From Mucor racemosus (Eukaryota > Mucoromycota > Mucoromycetes > Mucorales > Mucoraceae), in contig JAPEHQ010000008.1 in the NCBI GenBank assembly GCA_027405735.1, forward strand, positions 248,001 to 312,000: 64,000 nt of DNA, read 5' to 3'. Position 1 is the first letter of the stretch, and each line of letters begins with the position of its first letter. Under the pieces are notes generated by a model, which had not been told where the DNA came from, searched no databases, and saw only the letters and a program-made list of their open reading frames with translations. The position numbers and the translations under genes were made by a program. Below are positions 47,301 through 57,646 of the stretch, piece after piece.

Positions 47301-47517
47301 ATAAATATCTTACTTCAATAGCTTGTAATTTAATTAAATCACTTTTCGCAGTTAATATATCATTATTGGTGCCTGAAATAGTGATACAACTGTATTTACT
47401 ATTATGATTCAAATAGACAGAATGTAGATGTGGATGTAACGACTTAATTCGATCACGAAGTATTGTAGAATAAGTATTATTTTCTAGACAAAATGAAAAA
47501 GTCGTAAGATGAGGCAT
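44043..47517 (-). CDS. Multi-KH-domain RNA-binding protein (BicC-like)
   Basis: About nine exons from MPHLTTFSFCLENN at 47517 to HHLDHQ at 44043, roughly 1000 aa. Repeated KH folds can be followed: YSCITISGTNNDILTAKSDL, ITLSIHSLYPGLAYRNIARN, the LGSRRHSNISAIMEETGTHI unit, IARLSQDSGAQVIYRTDFNQ, FISGKKNGKINKIMKSCDAD and VPEICHRRIIGVAGKNIQRV, the last two with G-x-x-G RNA-contact loops. Some KH units lack a clean GxxG and are probably structural. The C-terminal quarter is disordered, with Thr, Gln and Ser runs. The order (KH array then long disordered tail) resembles Bicaudal-C/vigilin relatives, which bind mRNAs and control translation. The KH array is sure; the subfamily is not. It is divergently transcribed from the EPG5-like gene. 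Confidence 0.75.
44344..44390 (-). repeat. Poly-glutamine tract
   Basis: (TTG)n on the plus strand, encoding about 15-16 Gln in the disordered tail of the KH protein. It uses CAA almost purely, a length-polymorphism candidate. Confidence 0.9.
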
Positions 47518-47913
47518 TTTTATGATGAAAAAAAGGATAAAATGGAAAAGGGAAAGGAAAAGAGAACCAAACGAGAAATTTTATATAAAAGTCCTTTATT
47601 TAAATGTTCCTGTTTATTAAATACTTTATGGTTGCAATAGAATCCTTATTTAGAATACTGTAGCATCTCTATTACACTATCACATATACATTACACACAC
47701 TCACTCGCTTTTTTTTTCTCCTATAACTCTTACCACACCACCTGTAGCATTTAAAAGCACGCTGTATTAAAGTGTTTTTGGAGTCTTGCTTCCAGTTCTT
47801 TTGTAACATGACGCAACTTGCCTTCTCTTTTCTTGTATAAAAAAAAAAAAGTAGGTTAATACTAATGATTATCATGTCATTAATCTAATATATATATATA
47901 CATATTCACATAG
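47518..47913. promoter_or_regulatory. Divergent promoter, KH gene / EPG5-like gene
   Basis: 396 nt between two start codons. TATATAAAAG-like sequence (near 47581) faces the KH side, and a TA run (47889-47901) lies just before the EPG5-like ATG. The minus-strand frame 47672-47875 is not protein-like. Confidence 0.5.
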
Positions 47914-50900
47914 ATGGATAAAGAGCTAAATTCCCTTGTTAATAAATACAAAATATCTTGTCAAGAATTAAAGGAAATAAATTCTAAAATTGAAACTGTA
48001 AATTCTTCAGAACAAGTTATCGCGAATCGTCTTTCAGCTTCAACATCAACATCTACTAATTCATCAATCAATGCTAATAAAAAAGAAGAAACAGACGAAA
48101 AATTAAATCAAATTATCAATAAATTAAAGCTTGATGTCGACACTGTTTTAACAAAAAGACTTGCCGAGACAAAAGCAACCAAATCAGCAGTGCAATCCTA
48201 CATTGATAATACCATTTGGACATTATTTTCTCGAACAGAACTGCAAAACAACACATTATTATTCAACAATGATCAAAAGAGAATAGACGACAAAAAATGC
48301 CTCATAAAACTAATTTCCACATTATTCGAAATGGATCAGGAACAAGTCGAAAACGATGAATACAAAACTCAATTACATGGCTGGATGATTCATATCATCA
48401 CCATTTATCTTCGTCTCGGTGGAATCAATGAGAAAAAGAAAATCCTTGTACTTTTGACTACAACACCCAACATTGAATCATGGGCAATTCCACTTATTCA
48501 GATAAATGCGGAAAAGATGAGTCATGCCAATGAATTCCTTGATACACTAGATACTATTTTTATACAACCCAAAGAATGGACTTGGACAGAAGATGACTTT
48601 CTTGTGGCCCTGGATCAGCTGGCAATTGATTTCAATTATAATAAGCTTGTAGAGTCTGTGGACCCACAAAAAGATTCATTTGACATTGTCTTGAATTTCA
48701 GTCAAGATTTAATTAATAAATTAATGCAAGCAATCCAGCGCTCAAAAGACATGAACAACCTAGTGAAAAGATTAGCCCAAACAGTGATTCAAATATCTAT
48801 ACTGCTGATTGATTCAATCACTGAAAAAGGATGGGAATGTCAAGATCAAGTGGATACATTTATGAGTCAACTGATCTATGGATTCTATGATTTAAAAGAT
48901 AATGGGGGCTGGTTCTTTTTACCAAATATACCCTTCAAGTCATTGTCAATTGACGCACTATGGCTTGTTACTGTGCGTATTTTGCAAATAAAGAATACCA
49001 CACCACCACCTACCTCTATCAGTGATGTACTAGATGATCATTTACCAAATATTACTCGCTTTCAATACGAATTACATGATAACCAAATGCAAGGCTTTTT
49101 TATGCTAAACTGTTTGGCCAACATTGCTACTTGTATTCCATCAGGTGTTGATGAAATCAGCGTTACCAATGATCCCAAAAGCACACTATCTGCTTGTATT
49201 GTCACTGTGATATCCTATACTTTGTTTACAGTAGCCTTTGTGGATAAAGACTTGCGAGAAGTATTCTACAAGGATGTGCGAGATAATTTTGGCCCCATTT
49301 GCAAAAGCCATCCTTTTATTATCTCGCTTTTGTTTCGATGGACCGCAGAACACATTGCTATAATGGAACGCATGGCTCTTTATTTATTCCATTCGTTGAA
49401 TTTAGACGATTGGAACATTTTAAAAGATGATTTAAAACTTTTGCACAAACTAATGTCTTCTGCTTCGAAAATCACATCAATGACATCTCAACAAATTGCT
49501 CAAATTCAGCTTGCAAAATACATTATACAACACCTTAATTATGATTACAAATGCTGTTCCATTGATCCAAATGTCTCTAAATCTCAGCCATGGCATAGTC
49601 GAAAGATGCCATTTCTCAGCTATGATGTTCATGAAGAAGTAGCCTTTATTTTACTCGATGCATGTCAACAATTTCAACCATTACCCGATACCAATTCAAA
49701 TAATACCAATGAAAATAAAGGTGCAATTGAATTAGTTGGTACTGTAACAACTGCAGTTTCCACCTATCTGCCTATTGCAGATCAAATTCAATTACTGAAA
49801 TCAACTTATGACAGTACTACCAACAATAGCAACAATAGTAATGGAAATACGGCAAATGATTTCATCAATTGGGCCTGGTCAGTTGCTATCAAACTAAGAC
49901 TATATGATTGTCCTATATCTTCTCGAGCTAGTGATATCGAAAATTCAATCACACTACCCTTCTTAAAACTTGTACTCAATAGTTATAATAACGTATCTTC
50001 GTCGCACAGTGCGCTTTTAATTTATATATCATTTATGCTCTCTGTAACCAGTCGACACTTCCTACGTTTTGAGTCAAATGATGGTTGGATGAAACTGTTG
50101 GTCATTCTTAAAAGAGGAAAGCCTGAAGCAGTGATACACATATTTAGTGAAATGATTCCTTGTTTTGTTTATATGCATGGCGATGACTTCTTTAACGATG
50201 AAAGTTTATCTGATTTCTTCAAGCACATGATTGAATTAAAAACGGATCCAGTGTTGATCAAGGCAGCAGCAAAAATGCACAATAAAAGCACAAATACTGG
50301 TATTGGTCTCATCATTGGCTCTCATGTTTGGCATGCTCATCTTATTGATTCTGTAAGCGATTTAATGGATGAAAATGGCAAGGGGTTTTCCTATGTTGAT
50401 TTAGTAATACATTCATGGCTTAAAACTGTATTTCGAAAATCAGATTGGATGTGGCACAGTAGCTATGTAAATATTGTCGATAGTTTATGTAAATTTGCAT
50501 TTATTCTTTATCGACATGGCATGGTATATCACATGCTTATCGAGGAACACAAACGAATGGAAACCACAAAATTGCAACAATCAGCTAATTCCCCACGATT
50601 AACACGTTTCATTAAAAACATGGTGGCATCAGATGGTGGTCCCTATGCTTCGTTACTTGTAGGTGAATGGTCTGTGTTGAAGCCTAATAAAGGTCCAGGC
50701 ATTGAACACAATTTTCACTGGTTTGCATTTGAAGTGCTTGTCATGGAAACAGTCAATGAAGCTGCATTTAGAGAAGAATTATGCAGCCAGATTACCAAGT
50801 TATTATCTACTTTAGTTGGAGATGATCAAGAACAACCAAAACAGCAACAAAAATCGAATATTGATCTTGCTACTGTATACAAATTGACATCTCAGAAGAA

Positions 50901-51696
50901 GCCAATGGATTATTTAGTTATTTATCGTTGGTTACAACACATCGTTATGATGCCAGTCGATCATCCTTTATTACCTCTCTATCTGCAAATGTTCTTTAGT
51001 TTGTACTATCTAAACATAAACGATGAGGTTACACTAGGTTTTGTATGCTTTAATAAAAAAACTGAATGGACGACTAAATTACGAGATTACATTGCAAGTG
51101 TTCAAACATACCATGGACAAAAGATTACCACCGCCACGACCACGACCACGACCACCACTATTGTGACCAAAAACGATGACAACAATAACCAGCAAGACCA
51201 AGACAAATTCGATAATAGCAACTCGGGTCATACAGTTCTAAATGCCGAGGTGCTACAACAGTTTTATTATGCCATGTGGCTATGGCTTGGCAATGCAGAT
51301 TTAATTGGTCTTTTGGACAATATTCATCAATTACCGTCGCATTATGATATTCACAGATTGAAATTATGTTATGCAAAAAAACTAGAATCTGATCAGCCTT
51401 GGAATCATTTTGAAAACTATTGGATGGATTTAGTGGAAACAGAACAATTGGAGCAAGACTTTTTGAACTTTCCCTGGGAAGGGTCTGAGAAATTTAGAAC
51501 TGACGGTAATGATGCTGTGGATGTTCCTTCTTCTTTAACGACTACAGATGATTTAATATCATTATCAACAACTACTCGTCGATTGAGATTGATAACAGAT
51601 GAATCGACAATCGAGCCGCTTCCTGCTTTGATTATTAACAAACCTTCTACTTCTACAAGTACTAGCTCGATAAAGAAGAAGATGAACCTGAAATAA
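47914..51696 (+). CDS. EPG5-like large protein (tentative)
   Basis: One uninterrupted exon of 1260 codons, unusual for this gene-dense, intron-rich window. The N-terminus is a coiled coil (LVNKYKISCQELKEINSKIE). The body is an extended helical-repeat sequence without standard motifs. Segments such as FINWAWSVAIKLRLY, HEEVAFILLDACQQF, GPYASLLVGEWSVLKPN and DHPLLPLYLQMFFSLYYL resemble EPG5, a Rab7 effector that tethers autophagosomes to late endosomes or lysosomes in animals. The resemblance is from memory and is moderate. The protein is about half the animal length, and EPG5 has been thought of mainly as a metazoan protein. Low-complexity Thr and Asn tracts interrupt the C-terminal third. No stop or frameshift is present. 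Confidence 0.5.
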   Translation: MDKELNSLVNKYKISCQELKEINSKIETVNSSEQVIANRLSASTSTSTNSSINANKKEETDEKLNQIINKLKLDVDTVLTKRLAETKATKSAVQSYIDNTIWTLFSRTELQNNTLLFNNDQKRIDDKKCLIKLISTLFEMDQEQVENDEYKTQLHGWMIHIITIYLRLGGINEKKKILVLLTTTPNIESWAIPLIQINAEKMSHANEFLDTLDTIFIQPKEWTWTEDDFLVALDQLAIDFNYNKLVESVDPQKDSFDIVLNFSQDLINKLMQAIQRSKDMNNLVKRLAQTVIQISILLIDSITEKGWECQDQVDTFMSQLIYGFYDLKDNGGWFFLPNIPFKSLSIDALWLVTVRILQIKNTTPPPTSISDVLDDHLPNITRFQYELHDNQMQGFFMLNCLANIATCIPSGVDEISVTNDPKSTLSACIVTVISYTLFTVAFVDKDLREVFYKDVRDNFGPICKSHPFIISLLFRWTAEHIAIMERMALYLFHSLNLDDWNILKDDLKLLHKLMSSASKITSMTSQQIAQIQLAKYIIQHLNYDYKCCSIDPNVSKSQPWHSRKMPFLSYDVHEEVAFILLDACQQFQPLPDTNSNNTNENKGAIELVGTVTTAVSTYLPIADQIQLLKSTYDSTTNNSNNSNGNTANDFINWAWSVAIKLRLYDCPISSRASDIENSITLPFLKLVLNSYNNVSSSHSALLIYISFMLSVTSRHFLRFESNDGWMKLLVILKRGKPEAVIHIFSEMIPCFVYMHGDDFFNDESLSDFFKHMIELKTDPVLIKAAAKMHNKSTNTGIGLIIGSHVWHAHLIDSVSDLMDENGKGFSYVDLVIHSWLKTVFRKSDWMWHSSYVNIVDSLCKFAFILYRHGMVYHMLIEEHKRMETTKLQQSANSPRLTRFIKNMVASDGGPYASLLVGEWSVLKPNKGPGIEHNFHWFAFEVLVMETVNEAAFREELCSQITKLLSTLVGDDQEQPKQQQKSNIDLATVYKLTSQKKPMDYLVIYRWLQHIVMMPVDHPLLPLYLQMFFSLYYLNINDEVTLGFVCFNKKTEWTTKLRDYIASVQTYHGQKITTATTTTTTTTIVTKNDDNNNQQDQDKFDNSNSGHTVLNAEVLQQFYYAMWLWLGNADLIGLLDNIHQLPSHYDIHRLKLCYAKKLESDQPWNHFENYWMDLVETEQLEQDFLNFPWEGSEKFRTDGNDAVDVPSSLTTTDDLISLSTTTRRLRLITDESTIEPLPALIINKPSTSTSTSSIKKKMNLK

Positions 51697-52776
51697 ATTA
51701 TTGTTTATATCATAGATCAAGATGATAATTAGTCTTTCCTTTTGTAAAGATGTTGCCGCCGTAGCATTTTTCTAAGGCCGAAAAATTAGACATTATTTTT
51801 AAAGCGTTTTCCTAATTTTTCGGTCATAGTTACAATAATTATAAATGCTGTAAACATCTTTTGTAGTATGTTTAAACTGCCTTTGCATTTTTTATTTTAC
51901 AATACAAGTCTGTTTGAATCTATTATGACAGCCGCAAAGTCTAGGGACTTCTGAATCAAATAGCAAACCGGAGTATAAATTCAAAAATCGCGGTTGATCA
52001 TTTTTTTGATGATTTGACATTTTTTGAAAAAAAATTTACCTTTAAAGAATTTTTTTGGTCTTGTTTTTGTAAATAGTTGTCAAAGCTGTAGTAACAAAAA
52101 CAATGTATTTTTTAATGCTTTACATTTTCGTACTTTTTGTTTTTGAATTTTATTTACAATTTATTGACGTTTTCTTCAGAATGTAGAAATTCAGTTTTTT
52201 GCATTTTTCAAAATAAATCATGCCTAAAACATTAAAATAGATACTTTCATCATATAGCTTACAAAATTTCAGATATATTTTCATATATAATACTTTAGTA
52301 AAAAGTTCCATTTTTCGGGTCAAAAATCAAATTTTTTGAATTTTGAAATTTTGGATGAGGTATCATAAGGGAAAAATCGAGCTGAAATAAAAGTCTTCAG
52401 AAATCAATAAATTTATGATTAAATAAATCTTATAAACGAGTGTATTCGTTTGGTAAGTTTTTTAACGCCTGCAATGGCCGTAAACCGACAAAACAAGCCA
52501 TCGAAAGTTATGATTTCAGCCATTTCTGATGAAATTGGCGAGATGTAGCCTCAAAAGCGATAGGTTTTCTATAATCAGCGTTGATATTTTTGATTCAGGA
52601 TTATTCAAGGATACTTTGTTCACGATATAAAGTAATTAAAATTAAATTCTATCGGCGTGAAATAACAGAAAGTTTGGAGAATGTCCCTCCACTGGGTTAC
52701 AATAAATAGCGTTGATTCGCCCTAGAAAATATTTTACCTTTGTCCCTTCATCAAATATATTATTCATACAAAAATA
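51697..52776. other. Intergenic stretch with diverged R1-like DNA
   Basis: Near 52330-52390 a short match to R1 (GGATGAGGTATCATAAGGG against GGATGAGGGTATATAAGGG) sits in similar AT-rich context, suggesting an old R1 relative. The rest, up to the kinesin-like start, is unremarkable. AAAATATT-rich promoter DNA precedes 52777. Confidence 0.4.
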
Positions 52777-53881
52777 ATGGAGAGCAGAAAACGTGTTGCA
52801 GTTTCACCTACCTTGTCCAACAAAGCTAAACAAAGAAAGACAGCGCCACCACGACCAGCGATTGTTGGTACAAAAGCGTCTATGGCTCGTGCGAAAGCAG
52901 TGAATGCTCAATTAACAGGAAATAAACCAGGCTCTGCACGAAGAAAGAAGGCTGAAGAACCTAAATCATTATCAAAATCATTTAAATCAACAGCAGCAGG
53001 GTTAAAAGAAAGACCTGCATGGGATTTGAGAGTAACTTACAAACGATGCCTTACCAAATCATGTGTATTAAATTATATTTTGCTTGCTTAGGGCAAAGTA
53101 ACGGATATGACCAATTTATACAAGATGAACGTTCAGAGATGTAAGTCTCAAGACTGTATATTTTTAATATATCATTTAAAATACTAATTCGATTCATAGT
53201 GGACGAATTAAACGGGTTTAAACGAGAATTAGAGATAACTAAAAGTGAAAAAGAATCTCAAGAAAAAGACACATTACAGAAAGCAGCAGCATTAAGAACA
53301 CAACTTCAAGAAATAGAAAGAAATCACACAATTAATATTGAAGATTTGAACGCAAACCATCGAATTGAATATCAGAGACTTGAGGATGATAATCTGAATC
53401 ATTCAAGACGATTAAATACAATTGAAACTGAAGTGAGTGATGCAAAACGAAGATTAGAAATGGAAGTTAGACAATTGGATCGCATGAAGGAAGAGAATGA
53501 GGCACTGAGAAGCTCAATTGAATCTTTATCAATTGAATACAATGATTTAGACAATGAAAATAGGAACTTAGAGAGTGATATGAAGGTAAAAGTATTACCA
53601 AAAAAGCTAAAGGTGCAAATGCTGATTTTTCAATTGTAGAAATTACATGAATCTCTACAATCAAAAGAAAAAGAAATTGAATCTAAACAATCAAACCTTA
53701 AACAAAGCAATGTCTCTGTACAGGAATTGGAATCTAAACTATCAGATGCAAATGCAGATCGTGAAAGAGTATTAAATAAAATCAAGGATCTAGAAATTAA
53801 AAAGAAACTGTGAGTAAACATATGATGAAATGCGAAACGTTTGATTAACTCTATTTCTGTAGTAACAACAAATCCAAATAA
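52777..53881 (+). CDS. Kinesin-14-like stalk without a motor domain
   Basis: Five exons (52777-53031, 53092-53140, 53200-53585, 53640-53809, 53863-53881) give 292 aa. The basic N-terminal tail (KRVAVSPTLSNKAKQRK, NAQLTGNKPGSARRKK) runs into RPAWDLRGKVTDM, resembling the tail/neck of Kar3/HSET kinesins, then a continuous coiled coil of about 170 residues. It ends LNKIKDLEIKKKL, where kinesin-14s read ..DLE..RRKLHN and go straight into the motor (..QELKGNIRVFCRVRP). Here the next exon gives only NNKSK and a stop. All splice sites are good. So this is either a genuine headless partner (compare Vik1/Cik1, which keep a motor-like fold) or a truncated duplicate. No motor-domain sequence occurs in the 150 nt before APP1. 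Confidence 0.6.
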
Positions 53882-54038
53882 AAATCCAACTCGGCGGCAC
53901 ATCAATCCATCATTTATATTTCACATTCACATAAACCAACATGTCCTTATAATTTGCATGTTTCTTCTTTCTTTTTTCTTTTTATCTATATTTTCTAAAA
54001 TAAAAATATACGCAAGAGAAATGCCATTATAAATAAAT

Positions 54039-54366
54039 ATGCATAAATCGTCATTAAAACATTATCATTTACCTTCAAAATCTTCCATGTCAACAGCTTC
54101 CACTGCTACAACAAAAACTTCCAGTCAATCGCAATTGCCATTATCTATCAATACAAAGACTCATTCAGCAACTCGTGAGTGTATTTTATTTCCTACGTAT
54201 GCATTCAGAGATCCTACAAGTAAGGTGTTTTATACTAGTCAATATAAATACAGATATAATAACATCTCTGGGTTTAGACATTGATGATTGGATTATCCGC
54301 ACAAAGGGATGGGCATTATCTTTAAAAAAGCCAGGCCCGAAACAAAGAGTCTTAAAAGGTAAAACA

Positions 54367-54399
<33 letters not shown>

Positions 54400-56258
54400 G
54401 TACTAAACAAAAGTGATGACTAAAACATTGGGTCATTGTTATTGTTTATATAGGTATCACAAAAAGTGTAGCTGGAAAAGGCTCTACTACTCATGAAAAT
54501 GCCAACAAAATGTTTGAAAATCGGTTCAAATATTTTTTGGCTAAGGGTAAACGAAACAAGAATATCGAAATCGAAGCTATTGGGGCGGCCACTAATGCGG
54601 AATGGATTCAGTTTGGGAATGATCATAGCTTAAAGTCGCCTCTGACACCTCCACCATCAACGCCACACGACGATCTTTTAGATTTTCAATTGCAAAAGAA
54701 ATCATCTCCACAATGGCAAAAGATTTACGATGCGACAAGGCAATATATAGATCAACCCACTATAATAATTCATGATGATGATGATGTGAACCCCCTACCC
54801 ATTATTCTTGATACACCCTATCCCCCTACATCTATTGCTTCCAATGTCAACCATCATGGCGCTAATACTAGTAGTGATGAGGACGACGAAGAAGGGGATA
54901 GTAGTTGTGATGAAGCTATTCCTCCTTTTTATGAAAATGGCATTACATTGAAATCAGAAGGAACTGGTGTATTTGAGGGCGAATTTCATATTCCTGATCA
55001 GCAAGTTTATAAATGGATTCGAAATAGCAGCAGCAATGAACTAGAAGAGGAAGCAGCAGCAGAAGAACGTATGATAAAAATCAAATCTCAGTCCAAGAGG
55101 GATCTAAATATCAAAAATGATTCTTATTTTCCTCCTAGTTATGGCATTGTGCAATTAGTTGAGCCGTACGGAGTCTCTATAATCAGTGACATTGATGATA
55201 CCATTAAAGATACTCGAGTGCTATCAGGTGCTCGCACTGTTCTTTCCAATACATTTTTTAATCCAACTCGTGCAATTCCCGGCATGGCGGATGCATATTT
55301 ACAATGGGTAAGTGAATTATGCGAACATTTTGTATAATTTATGTATTCATTTTTCTTTGGATTTTAGTACAATCAAGGTGCATCTTATCATTATGTTTCC
55401 AATAGCCCATTTCAATTAGTGCATATGTTGCATCAATTCATCAATAACCATCATTTTCCACCAGGAAGTTTTCACTTACGACCAAGCACTGGGATTATTT
55501 CAAAATTAGTACAAGAATCAGGTCGCTCCAAGCGAGAATCAATATGCAAAATATTGCGGGATTTTCCACACCGTAAATTTGTTCTTGTGGGCGATTCAGG
55601 TGAAATTGATTTAGAGATTTATACACGAATTGCAAAAGAGTTTCCAGGTCAGGTTATAAAGATCTTTATCAGAGACATAACTACCAATCATCGCCATCAT
55701 CGTTCTACTCAAGATAAAAAACATCGTCGCATAGGCAACAAAAGAAGTTCGACATTTCCTGCATTTTTCAGTTCCAATGCTACTGCACATAGTAGTCAAA
55801 GAACTAAATCTACTCCCGATCTATCCTCTACGACAATACAACATGATAATCATACCAACATTACAGATGACGAAGATTATGATTATGAAGAAGGATATGA
55901 CGATGACGATGATGATAATGATGAGGAAGAAGAGAATTTGCATGACACTGCTTCCAAACTGGCGGAGCTGGTGTTGGAACCTTCTTTAACGGGCCATCAG
56001 CCATTGCATATGATGCCACCTTCGCATATGACGGAAGATCTCCCAGAAGATTTGTCATCAGATTATAATCATCCTCATCAAGAACCCCCTTCACAAAGTT
56101 TAATGCAGTTATTTTCAAGGTTAGCTATAGCTAGAAGATCAGTCAAAGGAATTGATATAGTGCTATTCAAAGAGTCCAAGGAATTATATCAAGATGAAAA
56201 GGTCTTGCGTGCTTTAGCTAAATACAAAAACTCCAAACAGCAGCAATGTCAACAGTAA
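54039..56258 (+). CDS. APP1: Phosphatidate phosphatase App1
   Basis: App1 is a Mg2+-dependent phosphatidate phosphatase acting at actin patches and endocytic sites in yeast. Four exons (54039-54219, 54254-54358, 54454-55307, 55368-56258) give 676 aa. Features: LFPTYAFRDPT and the conserved WIIRTKGWA segment, then the domain centre VSIISDIDDTIKDTRVLSGA with the D-x-D-x-T catalytic motif. YHYVSNSPFQLVHMLHQF and GSFHLRPSTGI follow, then SKRESICKILRDFPHRKFVL, VGDSGEIDLEIY and IFIRDIT. The C-terminus is Asp/Glu- and Ser-rich. The motif order matches Saccharomyces App1. A CA repeat lies in intron 2 (54368-54397). The start MHKSSLKHYHL is the first ATG after the previous gene's stop. Confidence 0.9.
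54368..54397 (+). repeat. (CA)n microsatellite in App1 intron 2
   Basis: About 15 CA units between the donor at 54359 and the acceptor at 54453. Confidence 0.9.
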
Positions 56259-56789
56259 TTGTAATTTTTATATTCCTCTTTTTCATTTTTTTATATTGTA
56301 CATATTATTTTTATTTCCTGATCTCTCTTCTTTAATTAAATCTTACTTAATAAACTTTCTTCTTCTTCTTCTTCAAAAAAAAAAAAAAAAAACTGTGATT
56401 TGTATAATATGGGTTTCAGGATCCTCATTTTCACATTAAAAAATACACATTCATATTACTCACAACACTGTGATGTCTGGTGGCAATTATTTACTAAACC
56501 ACACATGTAATTGCAATACCTTTGTTATCTATAAAATGTCATTTTATACCCAATATATATATATCATTGGTAAAAATGAATGGAGAGCGCTTTTTTCTCG
56601 AATTTTATATTGTCATGTAATAAATGTATTACAGGTAGTAATGTTCATCAATCCATGTTTTGGTCAAAATTTGCAAGTAAACCAACTGTTTACAAACTGC
56701 TAGTCATTGCGTCAGCTCGACTCAATGAACATTACTGATTATTATACAAACTTATCAGCGTCTTAGTCTCAAAGAAGAACGCTTATTTA
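56259..56789. other. App1 terminator region
   Basis: TTC repeat and A18-like run (about 56355-56390) follow an AATAAA-like sequence. The frame 56470-56703 is low-complexity. No gene. Confidence 0.45.
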
Positions 56790-56985
56790 TTATTTTCGAT
56801 TGTTGTCATTGCCGTAATATATGTTGATTTTGGCTGATTTAGCATTACCCACCCAAAAAAAAAAGGGCGCGATTTTTTCCTACAATTTAACCAGCAAATC
56901 AATGAATGCTAAAGCTTTAATTCTGAATACTATTACAGCTGTATTATATATTGTGAAACTTTCAGCCCATTTGCGCAGTAAGCTA
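56790..56985 (+). repeat. Dispersed repeat R2, copy 3 (short)
   Basis: Matches the first half of R2 (TGTCATTGCCGT, GAATGCTAAAGC, ATTACAGCTGTA, GAAACTTTCAGCCCATTT) and ends before the region carried by the other copies. Confidence 0.6.
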
Positions 56986-56989
56986 TAAG

Positions 56990-57200
56990 TGAACTTTGGC
57001 GATGACTTTCTCGACGATGTATATCAGCTTGTGGAATTTGCTCTTCGAGATTATTGTGTTAAAGATGTGTACCTACTCTTATGTAAAAATGGAAGTACAA
57101 GGATTGAAATTAGCTGAGATAGGGTTTTCGTCATCAAGTAGGTTTCAGATTGTTTTGAATTTTTTCACTCAATATTGTGTCGAATGCAGTTAAATCTGTT
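56990..57200 (+). pseudogene. Decayed coding fragment of unknown family
   Basis: In one frame: FGDDFLDDVYQLVEFALRDY, CVKDVYLLLCKNGSTRIEIS, stop, DRVFVIK, stop. It is coherent, protein-like text with at least two stops. It is not recognised and no intact relative is in the window. Confidence 0.35.
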
Positions 57201-57274
57201 ATGTCAATACTCATCATAGGTCTCACATCCAAGGTCTCAGTCCATAATCGGTGTTATAGTAAATCAATGCAGAT

Positions 57275-57622
57275 TGTTACGCCAGGAGATTATATCAATC
57301 TCAAAGCTAAAATATGCACTAAATCATTTAATAAAAATAAAGGAAAACTGTTATAAAATGAAAGAGCACACTAAAACTAAAGAACTTTATTATAAGATCA
57401 AAACATCTTCTTTTATATTCACATTCTCTAATTATATGACCTGTTTAAATGAGTCTATTTATATATATACACATATCCAATCAAGTCTAGGTGACACACA
57501 CTAGTTCCATATTCCTGCATACATGGAGCTTCATAACATAATACACAGCAATGTAGAATTTAAAATATCAAACTGTGTCGTAATCTTAACCAAGGAATGC
57601 ACCCAGATCTGTGGATGCCACA
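57275..57622 (+). mobile_element. Solo LTR, family L1 (348 bp), with 5-bp target duplication
   Basis: Starts TGTTACGCCAGGAG and ends GATGCCACA, flanked by CAGAT at 57270-57274 and 57623-57627. It has the same length and sequence as the LTR at 22694-23041, inserted at an unrelated site. The frame of 76 codons inside it is not a gene. Confidence 0.9.
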
Positions 57623-57646
57623 CAGATCATTGATTTACATCATATT

